DNA from: Erigeron canadensis
Lineage: Eukaryota; Streptophyta; Magnoliopsida; Asterales; Asteraceae
Length of the DNA: 64,000 nt
NCBI RefSeq assembly: GCF_010389155.1
Contig: NC_057763.1
Span: forward strand, 7,936,649 to 8,000,648
Direction of reading: 5' to 3'
Part shown: in pieces, positions 9,845 through 20,800 of the stretch
Layout of the letters: each line of letters opens with the position of its first letter
Position numbering within the stretch: position 1 is the stretch's first letter
Program-made: the position numbers and the translations under genes
Notes under the pieces: model-generated
Told to the model about the DNA's origin: nothing
What the model saw: only the letters and a program-made list of their open reading frames with translations
The model's database searches: none

Positions 9845-10125
9845 AACTTCTTTCTATACTTCTCTCTTGGTTCCTAAGAGCTCCTTTGAGCCTTAGCCTT
9901 GCATAGTTCCTTTCGAGCTACTAAGAACTCCTTCTGAGTCTTAGTGTTTCATAGCTCCCTCTGAGCTAGTGAGCTCCTTCCGAGCTCCTAAGTGCTCCAC
10001 GTGAGCCTTAGTGTAGAAGTTTCGTCTGGGTTAAGATCCTTCGAGATCTTCTAACTCAAAAGAGCTTCGAGTTCTCTTACTGGTCTTATATAGATCAGTC
10101 GTACCCTCCCCCTATCTGGTATCAG
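9845..10125 (+). other. pararetroviral leader with right primer-site copy
   Basis: Non-coding and CT-rich, with several imperfect repeats of a GAGCTCCTT-type unit (9895-9990; variants of 'gagctccttc'). It ends in TGGTATCAG at 10117-10125, the second copy of the primer site, immediately before (TA)n. Confidence 0.65.
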
Positions 10126-10141
10126 ATATATATATATATAA
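10126..10141. repeat. (AT)n microsatellite at right edge of the pararetrovirus copy
   Basis: Sixteen bases of alternating AT directly after the last viral base. Confidence 0.95.
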
Positions 10142-10143
10142 AA

Positions 10144-10255
10144 GAGAATATAAGGCTATCTGACACCTAAGCTTAGGCATGGAACCCCTCACACACTAAT
10201 ATTTTATTATTTCTTGTTTAATAAATAAATGCATGGCCCCCATGATTTTTTGTGA
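10144..10255 (+). repeat. half-copy of MITE family M1
   Basis: GAGAATATAAGGCT followed by ACCTAAGCTTAGGCATGGAACCCC and an AT-rich tail matches, in inverted sense, the right half of the complete copy at 15340-15515. It abuts (AT)n on its left. A more decayed relative is seen at about 13058-13100 (ccacacataagcttagatagccgac). Confidence 0.75.
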
Positions 10256-12239
10256 CATCTGTCACCAAAATCGATAATTTATTATAGTCTCTAACTTGAA
10301 TTCTTAATTTCTCGACTAGTAAATGTGCTTACAGAGTATAACAAACATAGAAATGTTGTGATGAAGCCAGTATGTGATTCCTCTTACTTAAATTTCAATA
10401 GTTTAAGGTTTAGTCACTTTATCTTCCTAAATTTAGACGGTTATAATTATTCCCGTTAATATTTAGACATATATATACCTATCAATCGTATTCATTTCTA
10501 GACATTTATAAAAATCTTTATACATTACTTAGTGGTGGGTTAAAGTTAATAATAATCAAAGTAAATTACAATAATTTTAATTTTAATTATATGTAATACA
10601 TCACAAATGTGAAGAATATCTCTACTGGATAGTAAAGATCGGCCAAAAAGGGATTACCATCCCATCTTAATTTACTTTATGATAATGGAAATAGTAACTT
10701 CATTATAAACTATTAAAATTAGTATTTAATAAACACATTCTTTTAACAATTGTATGTAAGTCAAGTTACGGTCAAGAGTTTCAATCCCATTAGAATTCTT
10801 TGATCATAATAATTTATTTATCTCTACAACCATGGGATAAAAGCATGATTAGTTATCATTAAAAAAAAATAATAATCTAAAACACAATTTCCCTTTTGTT
10901 ACCTTACCTGCCGTTGACAAAACACCACCCCAAACCAAAGTATTATAATCCATATTATGGAAAGCTTAATCCTAAAGATCTCTTGGAATTTCGGTAAGCT
11001 TATATAATTTATACTATGTTTTAAAAATGTTTTCATCATATAAATTATATGGTAGAATTCTCATTAATTATATTTAATTTGTAAAGGTACTTTAAGGAGT
11101 GATAATCAACCTTGGTGGTAAATTCTTATTCCTTATCTTTATATATAAGTATTAAAAGTTCATATGTAATCTATTTGAAGAGTACATGCATATGGCCAAG
11201 TTTCAGAAAATGAAATATGGTTTTTATAAATTACAAGTATAGTCAATAACATTATAAATTCTAGTACAATTGGAGCACAATTATGAATCGTGAGATTATA
11301 CATATAAATAGTAGGTTATATATATAATCATAAAAAAAAACAATTTGGAAGATTCATGTAAATATAAATATAAGTATATAACTAATTTATATAAGTTTTA
11401 TTAAAGCGTGAAAGTCTATATAATTATTTGTGTCATGGAAGCCTTCAAAAGTGTGTTTGGAATTATTTCAGATCTGGACAGATTCAGTTAGTTAACTTTG
11501 AAGAGTTGTATGTTGGTCATGGAAGATGGTTAAGTCACGATTTTGGTGTCTAAAATTAAGTTCGGGAAGTGTACTTTCTGTTGGAAGTGGTTTCGTGTCA
11601 AAATATGAAGTTTAAGTTTGTCAAGCGAATTTTATAACAAAACTGCTCAAAGCTGAGTTTTTAGAACAGATTTAGGTCGACTTCAAATAGTCATATCTTG
11701 GTCAATTTTAAGAACAGGAAGTTGTTGCTTCTCCAGATACATGTTTAAGGTGTTGAAAGTTGATAGCAAAAAGAATGGATTTTTTTGAAGCTTGGAAGGT
11801 TATTAACTTTTATAAAACTTTTCTGTGCCCAAACAATGACTTTTCTAACTAGTCTGTAATTATGGAATTTTTAAAAATATTTAACGTGCGAAATAAATTA
11901 AGTAAAAATTCATGTAAGTTTATAACACTCTAAGGTTACGGTAGTTAAGACTAGAAAACTTGAATTGTTCGTTTCATCCTAATAAAAAATAGATAAAGTT
12001 ACCAAAAATTTCAGTGAATATGAACTTGTAGAAACCAATGGTGCATCATTAAAACAAATACACTATATTAAGTTATGTGACTTGTAACTTAATAATACAT
12101 GACAAAATCAGTTGTGAATATTTTGAAAGTATCCATATATGTATATCATCAAATAGGGGTTACAATGGATGGTTATTGACCATGTTCATAATTGTAACTT
12201 GTTCATATATATATGTTGTGTAGATTCTAGTGATCTTTT
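10256..12239. other. AT-rich intergenic DNA
   Basis: Long AT-rich stretch with no credible coding frame. Many short homopolymer and ATA runs. Part of it may be the body of the LTR whose end is visible at 13029. Confidence 0.5.
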
Positions 12240-13029
12240 TGGACTTTGCACAACTACTTGTTTGTTGAGGTGAGTTTCGTGGCCCCCTTTTATGTTATTT
12301 CTTTTGGGGGAAAATGATGCTCAAAACATTTTTATTTCTTTACCAGCTGTGCGAAAACTAGTTTGCTTTATTGGACATATACGTGTACTTATGAAATGTG
12401 TATGTTAGCTTGTTTGCGTTGATTTCATGATGCAATAGATGTCTGTCGATATCTATTGAAGATAATTTATGGCAATGGATAACAATGATAACAAATAACC
12501 AACTTTATACTCCAGCTGGTAGTTTGTTGGTATAACAATGTGTGATTGAGTTGTTGGCAAGTGATGTGATTGAGTTGTTGGCAAGTAGTGGTGAGTTTAT
12601 GTTGTTGGATAACTATGATGGCAACGATCAGTATTTGGTATGCATACATGCTATTACATGTTTATATTTACACTATTGTCCAAACCTCATATATCATGCA
12701 CAACAAATTCATTTGAATTCCTTTAAACCTACGAACTCACCAACATTTTGTTGACATTTTCGAGCATTCATTTTCAGGTAATAACAATGCTTAAGGAGAG
12801 TGAACATATGGACGTTAGGAAGACAAATAAAGAGATCCTTCATGGACTCCTAGATTGCATTTGAACATTGAATACTATTTGCTATTTGAGGCGTGTTGCC
12901 TAGACTTATCCTGCTTGTGGGAATCACATTTATTTGGATTTCATTTAGTATGACTCTATTATAAAGTCCATGTGCTTTTGCTATATCTTTTCTTCATATC
13001 CTCGATTCCACCTAAGGTGGGGTGTGACA
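12240..13029 (+). repeat. possible 3' part of a Ty3/gypsy LTR
   Basis: A 'gtggcccccttttatg...tttcttttggggg' block resembles the one at 21500-21540 in another LTR-like region, and the block ends GGTGGGGTGTGACA at 13029, a common plant gypsy LTR terminus. A short tandem repeat of TGTGATTGAGTTGTTGGCAAG lies at 12541-12587. No start of the LTR could be fixed. Confidence 0.35.
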
Positions 13030-13111
13030 TTTTTATGGATTAAAAAAATAATATATGAGTATTCCACACATAAGCTTAGATAGCCGACAAATTCCCATCC
13101 CCATATATATA

Positions 13112-14042
13112 TGTGAGTCCACCTACACAAGATGTTAATCAAGTACAAGATATAATACGAATATGATAATAATGACAGTTATATCAAGTAACCCGACTGG
13201 CAAGTGATTCTTATCTAGATAAAGACTAGTTAAGAATCACGATCCAGATGATGGATATGAACAAGTAAGATAATTAAGAACAATTGCTTGAAACTATATA
13301 AATACTAAATATAGTCAAGTATTATGGCAATGAGTCAAGATGTATTTTTCCAAGTATTTTATTTATTTATATAAACAAAATACAAAGGTTGTTGCAGAAC
13401 AAAGATAATCACACTTGTGAAAATATCTAAACAACCTAGAAATACAAATGATCTATCAACGAGGATTTACTCGTAAGAATACTTAGAGTAAATAACACAC
13501 GTTGCAAATGCCAAAGTTCCAAGCACTTTTACAAGTGTGAGAAGTCTTATATTTATAGGCAAACATGTCTTGATGACATGGCAAATGCCGTACAAATATG
13601 GTTGGGTGCATTTATGGATTTGTTGGACAAATCCATAACATGTTTGTTTAAGGTAAAGTATGTAAGTTTCTTTGATGTGACTTGACATACTTTATTCCCA
13701 ACCTTTTGCTAAAACTATCCCAATCTCAGGTATAAAGGTATTAACCGGGTAAAGGTAGTTTGAAGCCTGCAAAAAGACTTCCCCATAATCAGTGTAAAAG
13801 TGTTGTAAATACTTTTACACTGAGCCTCTTCAGTTTTGTCTTCCGATAAGATCTTTTCTGAGCTCTGCTTCTGAAATGATCTTCTTCTTCAGTCTGAACG
13901 TCTTCAGTGTTAGTTGATTCTGAAACTGAAGTGAAGCTTCAGTGAGCTTTATTCTGAATGACTTCAGAATCCTAAGCAAGCTTCATTCACTGAACTTCAA
14001 CTATTTTGAACAAATCATACTTAGTCGATTTTTGACCTAACA
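13112..14042 (-). mobile_element. solo LTR of copia family D/E (element E)
   Basis: On the minus strand it starts TGTTAGGTCAAAA (from 14042) and ends ACTCACA (at 13112). It is 931 bp and collinear with the 927-bp LTR at 60114-61040: both have the 'aaaatacaaggttgttgc' block, a TATA box (CTATAAATA on the minus strand near 13558) and a hairpin 'cagtgtaaaag...cttttacactg' (about 13791-13825). Both flanks are ATATA, so a five-base duplication fits, although the low complexity weakens it. No internal region adjoins, so it is a solo LTR. Confidence 0.8.
13791..14000. repeat. CTTCAG/CTGAA hairpin-word array in solo LTR E
   Basis: Within about 200 bases there are many copies of CTTCAG and of its complement-type CTGAA(G), including the complementary runs CTGAAACTGAAG, GAAGCTTC and TTCTGAATGACTTCAGAA. 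The homologous part of LTR D carries a different word. Confidence 0.75.
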
Positions 14043-14056
14043 ATATATATATATAT
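14043..14056. repeat. (AT)n tract
   Basis: Separates solo LTR E from the next MITE. Confidence 0.9.
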
Positions 14057-14230
14057 AGGTGGGTTACTTATAGTACATGCATTAAAAAAAGTACAAAAAA
14101 CACATGTGTAAGTTAACTTACTTTCTTCTTTTATGTACTTACACATGTACTTTTTGTAATGCGTGTAAGTTAACTAAAACATATACTTTTTGTACTTTTT
14201 TTTAATACATGTACTATAATTATCTTTCCC
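14057..14230. mobile_element. MITE family M2, about 174 bp
   Basis: Left arm: a GGGTTACTTATAGTACATGC segment followed by TTAAAAAAAGTACAAAAA. Right arm: the complement, TTTTTGTACTTTTTTTTAA then TACATGTACTATAATTATC. Imperfect terminal inverted repeats of about 45 bases. No coding capacity. Flanked on both sides by (AT)n. Confidence 0.8.
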
Positions 14231-14240
14231 ATATATATAT

Positions 14241-15310
14241 AAGGTAGAGATCATGGAAGAAGGTGTCTTAAGGAAAAAAGGGATATAAGGTCGTATAGGC
14301 CAATCAGAACGCGACATGTGACAAAATGAAAAAAAATGCGCAGTGGCATTTTGGCAAATAAATCAAACTTTTCTGAAGCTTGGTCAGCCTGGGTTTTGAT
14401 CAGCTTGGGTCTGGGTCAATTTGGGTTCTGATCAGCTTGGTAAGTCAACTTGGTTGGGTCAGCTTAGGTTCTGGATTAGCTTGGTTGGTCAGGCTGGTTT
14501 CTGGGTCAACTTGGTTGGTCAGCATGATCAGTTTGGTCAGCTTAGGGTCTGGGTCAGATTAGGTCAGCTTGGGGATAGGTTGGATCAAGTTGGGTTAGCT
14601 TGGGGTTGAGTCAGCTTAGGGTCAGGCTGGGTCAGCTTCGGGTCAGGTAAGGTCAGGTTGGGGTTTGGGTCAGGTTGGGCTAGCTTGGTTAGCTTGGGTT
14701 AGGTCAACTTGACACAATCTACACAAATGTAGATTATGGGTTTTAGGTCAGCTTGGGGTTGGGTTGGGTCAGCTTGGGGTTGGGTCAGGTTGGGTCAGCT
14801 TGGTTAGCTTGGGTTGGGTCAGCTTGACCCAATTAACACATAATCTACACAAATGTAGATTATGGGTTTTGAGTCAGCTTGGGGTTGGGTTGGGTCAGCT
14901 TGACACAATCTGCTGCACAAATGTAGATTAATCTACACAAATGTAGATTATGGGTTTTGGGTCATCTTGGGGTTGGGTTGGGTCAGCTTGGGGTCTAGGT
15001 CAGGTTGGGTCAGCTTGACCTAGCTAATCAACTAAGCTGATCAGAACCCAAGCTGACCCAGATTCCAGGCTGACTAAGCTGACCCAGAACCCAGGCTCAC
15101 CAAGCTGACCTAACCAAGTTAACCAACCAAGCTGATCAGACCCCAAGCTGACCCAAACCTAAGCTAATCAGAACCCAGGCTGACCAAGCTTGACAAAAGT
15201 TTGAGTTAATTACAAAAATGCCACTGCATTTTTTTTAAAAGCCACATGTCATGTTCTGATTGGTTCATAGGACCTTCTCTCCTTAAGACACCTTCTCATT
15301 TGATCTCTCT
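14241..15310. mobile_element. foldback DNA element with internal minisatellite
   Basis: Long terminal inverted repeats of about 150 bases. The left arm has GAAGGTGTCTTAAGG, CCAATCAGAAC and GCAGTGGCATTTT; the right arm has the complements AAAATGCCACTGC (with a base shift), GTTCTGATTGG and CCTTAAGACACCTTCTC. The interior is a minisatellite of GGTCAGCTTGGGTT-like units on the left that turn into the complementary AAGCTGACCCAA units after about 15010. A longer unit containing ATCTACACAAATGTAGATTATGGG occurs three to four times (about 14715, 14852 and 14920-14950). Flanked by (AT)n. No transposase. Confidence 0.85.
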
Positions 15311-15332
15311 TATATATATATATATATATATA
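15311..15332. repeat. (TA)n tract
   Basis: Separates the foldback element from the M1 MITE. Confidence 0.9.
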
Positions 15333-15339
15333 GGGGGAT

Positions 15340-15515
15340 GAGAATATAAGGCTGTTATGTACTTAAGCTTAGATGTCAAACACTCACATATTAATTTTTT
15401 AAACCATGAAAATCATGGGGGCCCAGACATTTATTCATTAAACAATAAATAATAAAATATTAGTATGTAAGGGGTTCCACACCTAAGGTTAGGTGCCGGA
15501 CAGCCTTATATTCTC
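15340..15515. mobile_element. complete MITE M1, about 176 bp
   Basis: Starts GAGAATATAAGGCTGT and ends with the exact complement ACAGCCTTATATTCTC, a 16-base perfect terminal inverted repeat. The rest is AT-rich and non-coding. Bounded by (TA)n about 8 bases out on each side, so the true ends may be slightly wider. Confidence 0.85.
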
Positions 15516-15540
15516 TTTTACCATATATATATATATAATA

Positions 15541-15673
15541 TGTTTTAGGTAAAATAAAACAACTATTAAAGTAAAACAAATATAACAATAGGTTTTTCTT
15601 TAGTGATAATTATTGTGCATCAAGATTTTGTCTCATTTGTTTTACTTTAATACTTGTTTTACAATACCCAATC
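15541..15673. mobile_element. MITE family M4, about 133 bp
   Basis: Left arm TAAAACAACTATTAAAGTAAAACAAAT pairs with right arm ATTTGTTTTACTTTAATACTTGTTTTA with one mismatch. Sits between (TA)n tracts at 15523-15540 and 15674-15690. Confidence 0.8.
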
Positions 15674-15690
15674 CATATATATATATATAT

Positions 15691-15868
15691 CCAAATGAAT
15701 GCACAAAACAAAAAAGTAATTTTTTTGATTTAGACGAATTAATGTGTTGTTAAATACTTTAATAATGATAATTAGTTTTACAATATATTAGTTTCATGGA
15801 TTTTTTATGCATCAAAATGTACGTGTTCTCATTCTAAGGATATTCTCACTAGAAAACCACCATATATA
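15691..15868. mobile_element. half-copy of MITE family M5
   Basis: Collinear with the right half of the complete copy that follows: CCAAATGAATGCAC..., 'tttaataatgataattagtt' and 'ctcactagaaaaccacca'. Its left end abuts (TA)n. Confidence 0.75.
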
Positions 15869-16255
15869 GGGGGCCAATCAAATGAGAATACCCTTAAAAT
15901 GAGAACACGGTGATAACACTTAAAAGTTTCATTTTTATTTATTAAAAGTCCATAAAATTAGCATAGTGTATAACTAATTATCATTATTTAAGTGTTTAAC
16001 AACACATTAATCTATGAAAATCGAGAAAATCATGTTTTTTTATTTTGTGCATCCATCTTGGATGCATATTCATCAAAATGAATGCACTAAACAAAAAACG
16101 TGATTTTTTTTTATTTTCACGAATCAATGTTTTGTTAAATACTTTAATAATGATAATTAGTTATAAACTATGGTAGTTTCATGGACTTTTAATGCATCAA
16201 AATATTTCTTTTACGTGTTCTCATTTTAAAGGTGTTCTCACTGGAAAACCATCCT
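15869..16255. mobile_element. MITE family M5, about 387 bp, long inverted repeats
   Basis: Left end GAGAATACCCTTAAAATGAGAACACG; right end is its near complement CGTGTTCTCATTTTAAAGGTGTTCTC. The inverted similarity extends inwards nearly to the centre, so the whole element folds back. No coding capacity. Confidence 0.85.
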
Positions 16256-16775
16256 ATATACTCTCTGTTTTTTTTTTCCAAGCATTTTCGAGCTTGTTTT
16301 GTTAAGTGAGTGTTTTTCAGTGGACAAAGTCTCATTTTTCTATTGAAAAACTTTCATTTCCTCTAATAAAGCTTCAAATTCCTGGTCTCGTTTCCTCTAA
16401 GAATTAGAAATAGATTTAGTTCTTTATTCAAATTCAAACATCTTTTGATTGGCAGTTTTCAACAACTATATAAGATAAGAGAAGTAAAAAATGTTCAAAA
16501 GGGACTAATAATAAAAAGTTTAAAATATGTACCAAAATAGCTCCATCAATGGCCTGATGTGCGTTTGTTTTAAGAGTCTTTAAATTTATAGTGTTGTACA
16601 AGTAACTAACTTAAACAAAACCACACATACGGGCAGCAAACCCGGTTGATGTAGTATAGTCTAGTGATAACCTACAGGATCGTTCGCAGGGACGCGTTGC
16701 ACTACCTAATCTAAGCCTATGTGTAATTCTATGGTTGGGGGTTTGTCACGATCTGGTGTGCGGGACGGGTCGGGG
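16256..16775. other. intergenic, no gene seen
   Basis: AT-rich up to about 16620, then retrotransposon-like sequence without a readable frame. Probably the start of the gypsy remnant described next. Confidence 0.45.
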
Positions 16776-16900
16776 AGCGGCGCTGGAGGGTGGGTAGCGG
16801 CGTTAGCTGTGCCCAGTAGCGGCACTGGGTGAGTGGGAGAGGCGCTGGATTGCACAGGTGCAGGTCCAGCGGCGCTGGTCTTCTAGGAACGGCGCTTGTG
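16776..16900. repeat. AGCGGCGCTGG hairpin-word array
   Basis: Five to six variants of AGCGGCGCTGG (agcggcgctgg, agcggcgtta, agcggcactgg, aggcgctgg, ccagcggcgctggt). CCAGCGGCGCTGG folds on itself with one unpaired central base. It is much more GC-rich than its surroundings. The same word recurs at 31769-31843. Confidence 0.75.
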
Positions 16901-17040
16901 ATCCCTGTACGTGTTCTGATGTCTGATTTCTTCAGCGATTTGATGCTTGAACTCCCCTACACTTAGCTTTTGGCTAAATGCATGGTTTCCTTAATTGCAA
17001 TTTGTCACATATTCCTAAAAATGAAAATAAAAATAAAAAT

Positions 17041-17770
17041 ACGGCTTGGGTTGCCTCCCAAAAAGCGCTAAGTTTAACGAGTTTTCAGCAGGACTCGGCC
17101 TAGGAACTAGGGTGAGGAGTGTGGATTAGGCCTAGGACCGGTACCCGTGGGGTTGTATCGAATAAAAATGTCGGACTTATCCTCCAAAAATGACTCGATA
17201 TTCACCCTTTCTCCTTGTCCTTGGCAAAGTTTATGCTCATAGTCAAAACCATAAGGATTATCCTCACTTATGTCCTTCTTACTAAACTTCAGTATGTTTA
17301 TCCCTGACTGTAGAAATAACTCTCCTAATTCTACATTAATGTCAACACATGCGGTTTTTAGAAAAGGTTGACCTAAAATCACATTACTCTTAGTTATCTT
17401 ATTCTCTTTAACCATGAAGAACTCGGTTGAGAATTTCAGTCCACCTATACTAATTACCACATCTTTCACAAATCCACAAATTCTAATCCTGACATCCTTG
17501 AAAATGTAGATCATCTTATCCTCCCATTCTACTTTTCCTAATTCATTACTGGCATATCTGGCATGATAATCTAAGGGATGTATGTTTACCTTAGCTCTAG
17601 CATCCATAAACGGTCCAAATCCTAGGTTTCGTCGAATCACTCCACGAACTTTAAAAATGGTAGGGTCCCCTAGGGCAGAAGTGGACAGATAAGGGTTAAA
17701 CTTGGTTAAAGCTTGTTCCTTGATATCATTCCAGCTTAAATTGTTTAAGAACTTCTTATTCTTAGCCAGT
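17041..17770 (-). pseudogene. Ty3/gypsy retropepsin-like fragment
   Basis: The minus-strand frame 17640-17107 (177 codons) contains VILGQPFLKTACVDINVELGEL, the typical second half of a plant gypsy retropepsin-like domain (consensus LGRPFL-TA-). The similarity begins further upstream, near 17770, in the same frame without a start. Downstream on the minus strand the GGGAGGCAACCC sequence near 17060 matches the block that follows integrase in the Athila-type element at 52329-52350. Here it comes right after the protease, so reverse transcriptase, RNase H and integrase seem deleted. Gag and LTRs are not seen. Probably an Athila/Tat-type remnant. Confidence 0.65.
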
Positions 17771-17893
17771 CTCGGTCTCCTCTAAAATACTTTCTAATTT
17801 CTCACCCCTAGTCTCCCTATGTAACTCACTAAACCCTTTCTCACATCGGACTTTCATGTTCATAGCTTTGTTATACCAACTATGTCCTGAGTG

Positions 17894-20800
17894 TGTAACA
17901 ACCCTCATTTTCCGACTAGGACAACTTACTTACATTCATCTAGGTATTTATCCCTAGAGGTTTAACAAGAGAATTAACCTCCTAGACATTTAGGGCATGG
18001 TGATATTTTCCATTTTAGTTCAATAGAATGCCAAAAAGAATTGAGTTGCCTTAGAAATGCCATAAACAAACAAACAAAAAAAAACTATAGTCATCTAAGA
18101 AAATCTCATACTATAATTAGTTCTAATTGAACTTCATGAAATGTCAACGAACCAAAAAAAAAAAAAAATTTCAAGGAGTTAAATCATAAAAATAACACAT
18201 GATTAGATAACAACCAAAAAAATTCTATTGAATATCCAACAATTCAAACACCAAGTTAATTAAAGTACATTTGAACATAAAATACAATGACCATCTTATA
18301 AATATATTTATAAAACTATGATGTACATAAAAGTGCTTGAACAATAATAAGTATATCTATATAAATAAAAAATATATACAAGTTTATAAACTAAGAACTA
18401 AATAACAAATTGAAACACAAAAGTTATGTATATACATATGGGTTTTGATCATTTGAAAACTAAAATTTTCGTGAAAACTAGAAAACTGCCAAAACACACT
18501 GTAATCTGAATCTAACACAATGTGTTTTTAATAACATATTAAAAACACATTGTGTTAAGTTCATATCACAGTGTGTTTAAACAATTTTCCGATTTACAAC
18601 GCTATCAAAAACACACCGTGATTTAAAACTTAACACAATGTATTTTAGGTTACACAATAAAAACACATTGTGTTTTATAAATATATATTGTGTTAAATTT
18701 AGATCACAGTGTGTTTTGGTCAGTTTTCTAGTTTTCACAAAAAAAATTTGTTTTCCAATGAATATTTCACATATACATATACACATACGCGGTTACATAT
18801 ACATACATATGTATGCAATTATGCCTTAAAAATACTAAATAACTAGTAATAAACCTTCATGGATAAACCTACACTAGATATGGATACACATACACTTAAT
18901 ATACAACAAAATTTGAAAATCCTCTTCCTTTTTCCCTTACAAAAACCGGCTTCCCCTTCCCGATAAGCCTTTACCCAATCAAAAATTAGTTGCATGAATT
19001 ATTCTTACACTTTCAAGGCATTTCATACCCAAAGTTACACTCTAAATCTTTCTTCACACAACTTAATCACTCTAACCCTTCCCAACACACACACAAAGAC
19101 ATTTCTCTCTCATTTTTCTCTCAAAAATCTGCACATTATCATCTTCCTCTCTTCATCATTTTTGGTTCAAAGAAAGCAACAAAAAGGCAAGAAAAATCAA
19201 TCTAAAGTTATAGTAATAATAAGGGTTTTTTAAAGGATTAAGCAAGAGTTGATTCAAGTAAGGCTTAAGGGTTATTTTAAGCTTGGATTAAAGGTTATTA
19301 GGAGCATAAAGGTCACAAAATTTTCTGCATATTTTCGTCTCCAAAACCGAGTTCATCAAGCGTATAAATCTTCACCTCTTTGTTAGATTAATCTTGTTTA
19401 TATTTATATTCAAAGATCTTTATCAAAAGTTTATGTTTTCTTCTTGTTTCTTTGAAAAACACACTTGATGAAGGCAAGTTGATAAAATCTTCTTCATCAT
19501 GCTCATGCATGTCGAAATCTAGAAGAAGATTCAAGGATTCAACCTTGGTAAGACCCGAAAGTGTTGATTTAGTGTAAAAGCTTGGAAAGTTGTGATATGG
19601 GTACTCATAGGTCCGATTTTTACAATTTATTTAGCTATGTTTTCTGTGATATTTCAGCAAGAATGATATTTTCAAAAGTTGGATTAAAGTTTATATGTTG
19701 ATCTTGTTTAAAAGTGTTAGATCTTAACATGCATGCTTAGAATTGCACTGGTTTGAGTTGTTTTTGATATGGATTGGAGATGAATCTTTTGAATAATGAT
19801 TTTGTACTCATTTGAATGTTAAAATATGCAATAATAATCTGGATTTTATAGTTACATTTCAAGAAGTATGGATTTTATAAGAACCAAGGCAAAACTATGC
19901 ACAAAAATCACTAACCGAAATCACAAGAACACAAATATAAATTCATCACTTTCATCAAATGATTTGTCCATAAGATATGAAATAAAATCTGGAGAAAACA
20001 ATAATAAAAGATTAAGAGTTGAATTAGGATGAATGAAATGTATTGGTTTTACCAAAATAAGTGTTGGGTGAAGTCATAAAGTAAAGGCATGCATTAGGTA
20101 AACAAAGTAAGTTGACAAAATCAATCTTCTGTCTTGAAACGGGTAAACTAGACATGTGACGGCTGTTTCAAGCAAAACTTTTGAAATAAACGTTGTAGAG
20201 AAATGCGTTATGTTTAACCTCCAACTAGAATTACTCAAAAATACTTTACCAAACGAAAGATACGATTTTTCTACTAAAACTGGTCAAGGCTGCATTTTTG
20301 TCAGAATATTTTATCAAATTTAATAATTTTTATCTCCTAATCCATAAGGTTCTAGAAGGTCAAACTTGGTGGAAAGTGATTTCAATGTGTCCATAACATA
20401 AAATAAATTTTTGGGATTTTTCTGAAAGTCATATCCCTAAGAACTTATATAAAATATTTCAAGTCGCCAGATTTGTAGCCTTTTTGACCACATTAGTTTA
20501 CGTAATTTTTATGCACAGTAAACCTTATCTAAAAATTCACCAAAAATTCACGAAAATACTATATACATATACGTCACTGTGTAAAAATCATCAAGGTCCA
20601 AATAATTCAGCTTGACTCCAAAACAGTAGCCAACATTTCATAAAAATGTGAAGTAAAAACAGAAAATTATGAAGTGAACTTATAATTAGTGTAATGGGCT
20701 AAGGAATGGACTAAAGACCACAATGGGCTAGGCCGGCCCAGATAATGAACCCATTGAGTAATAAATCAATAGGCCCACCTGGACCAATAACATAAATAGC

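Larger units (their letters stand above)
4963..10125 (+). mobile_element. endogenous pararetrovirus (Caulimoviridae-like) copy, defective
   Basis: A 5.16 kb block in the gene order leader, movement protein, coat-like protein, CCHC knuckle, downstream polyprotein, TATA promoter and leader again. Both ends share a nearly identical segment of about 25 bases around a tRNA-Met-type primer site: TGGTATTAG at 4990 and TGGTATCAG at 10117-10125. This is what a circular genome opened near the minus-strand primer site leaves when inserted. There are no LTRs. Both ends touch (TA)n. Frames are broken at several points, and I find no reverse transcriptase YxDD-type box or RNase H, so the pol core seems deleted. 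It could alternatively be a movement-protein-bearing retroelement, but the absence of LTRs and the terminal redundancy favour a viral origin. Confidence 0.8.

Noticed and set aside
14380..14609. Two plus-strand frames with repetitive Gly/Ser/Leu/Trp protein
   Set aside because: Direct translation of the GGTCAGCTTGG minisatellite in the foldback element.
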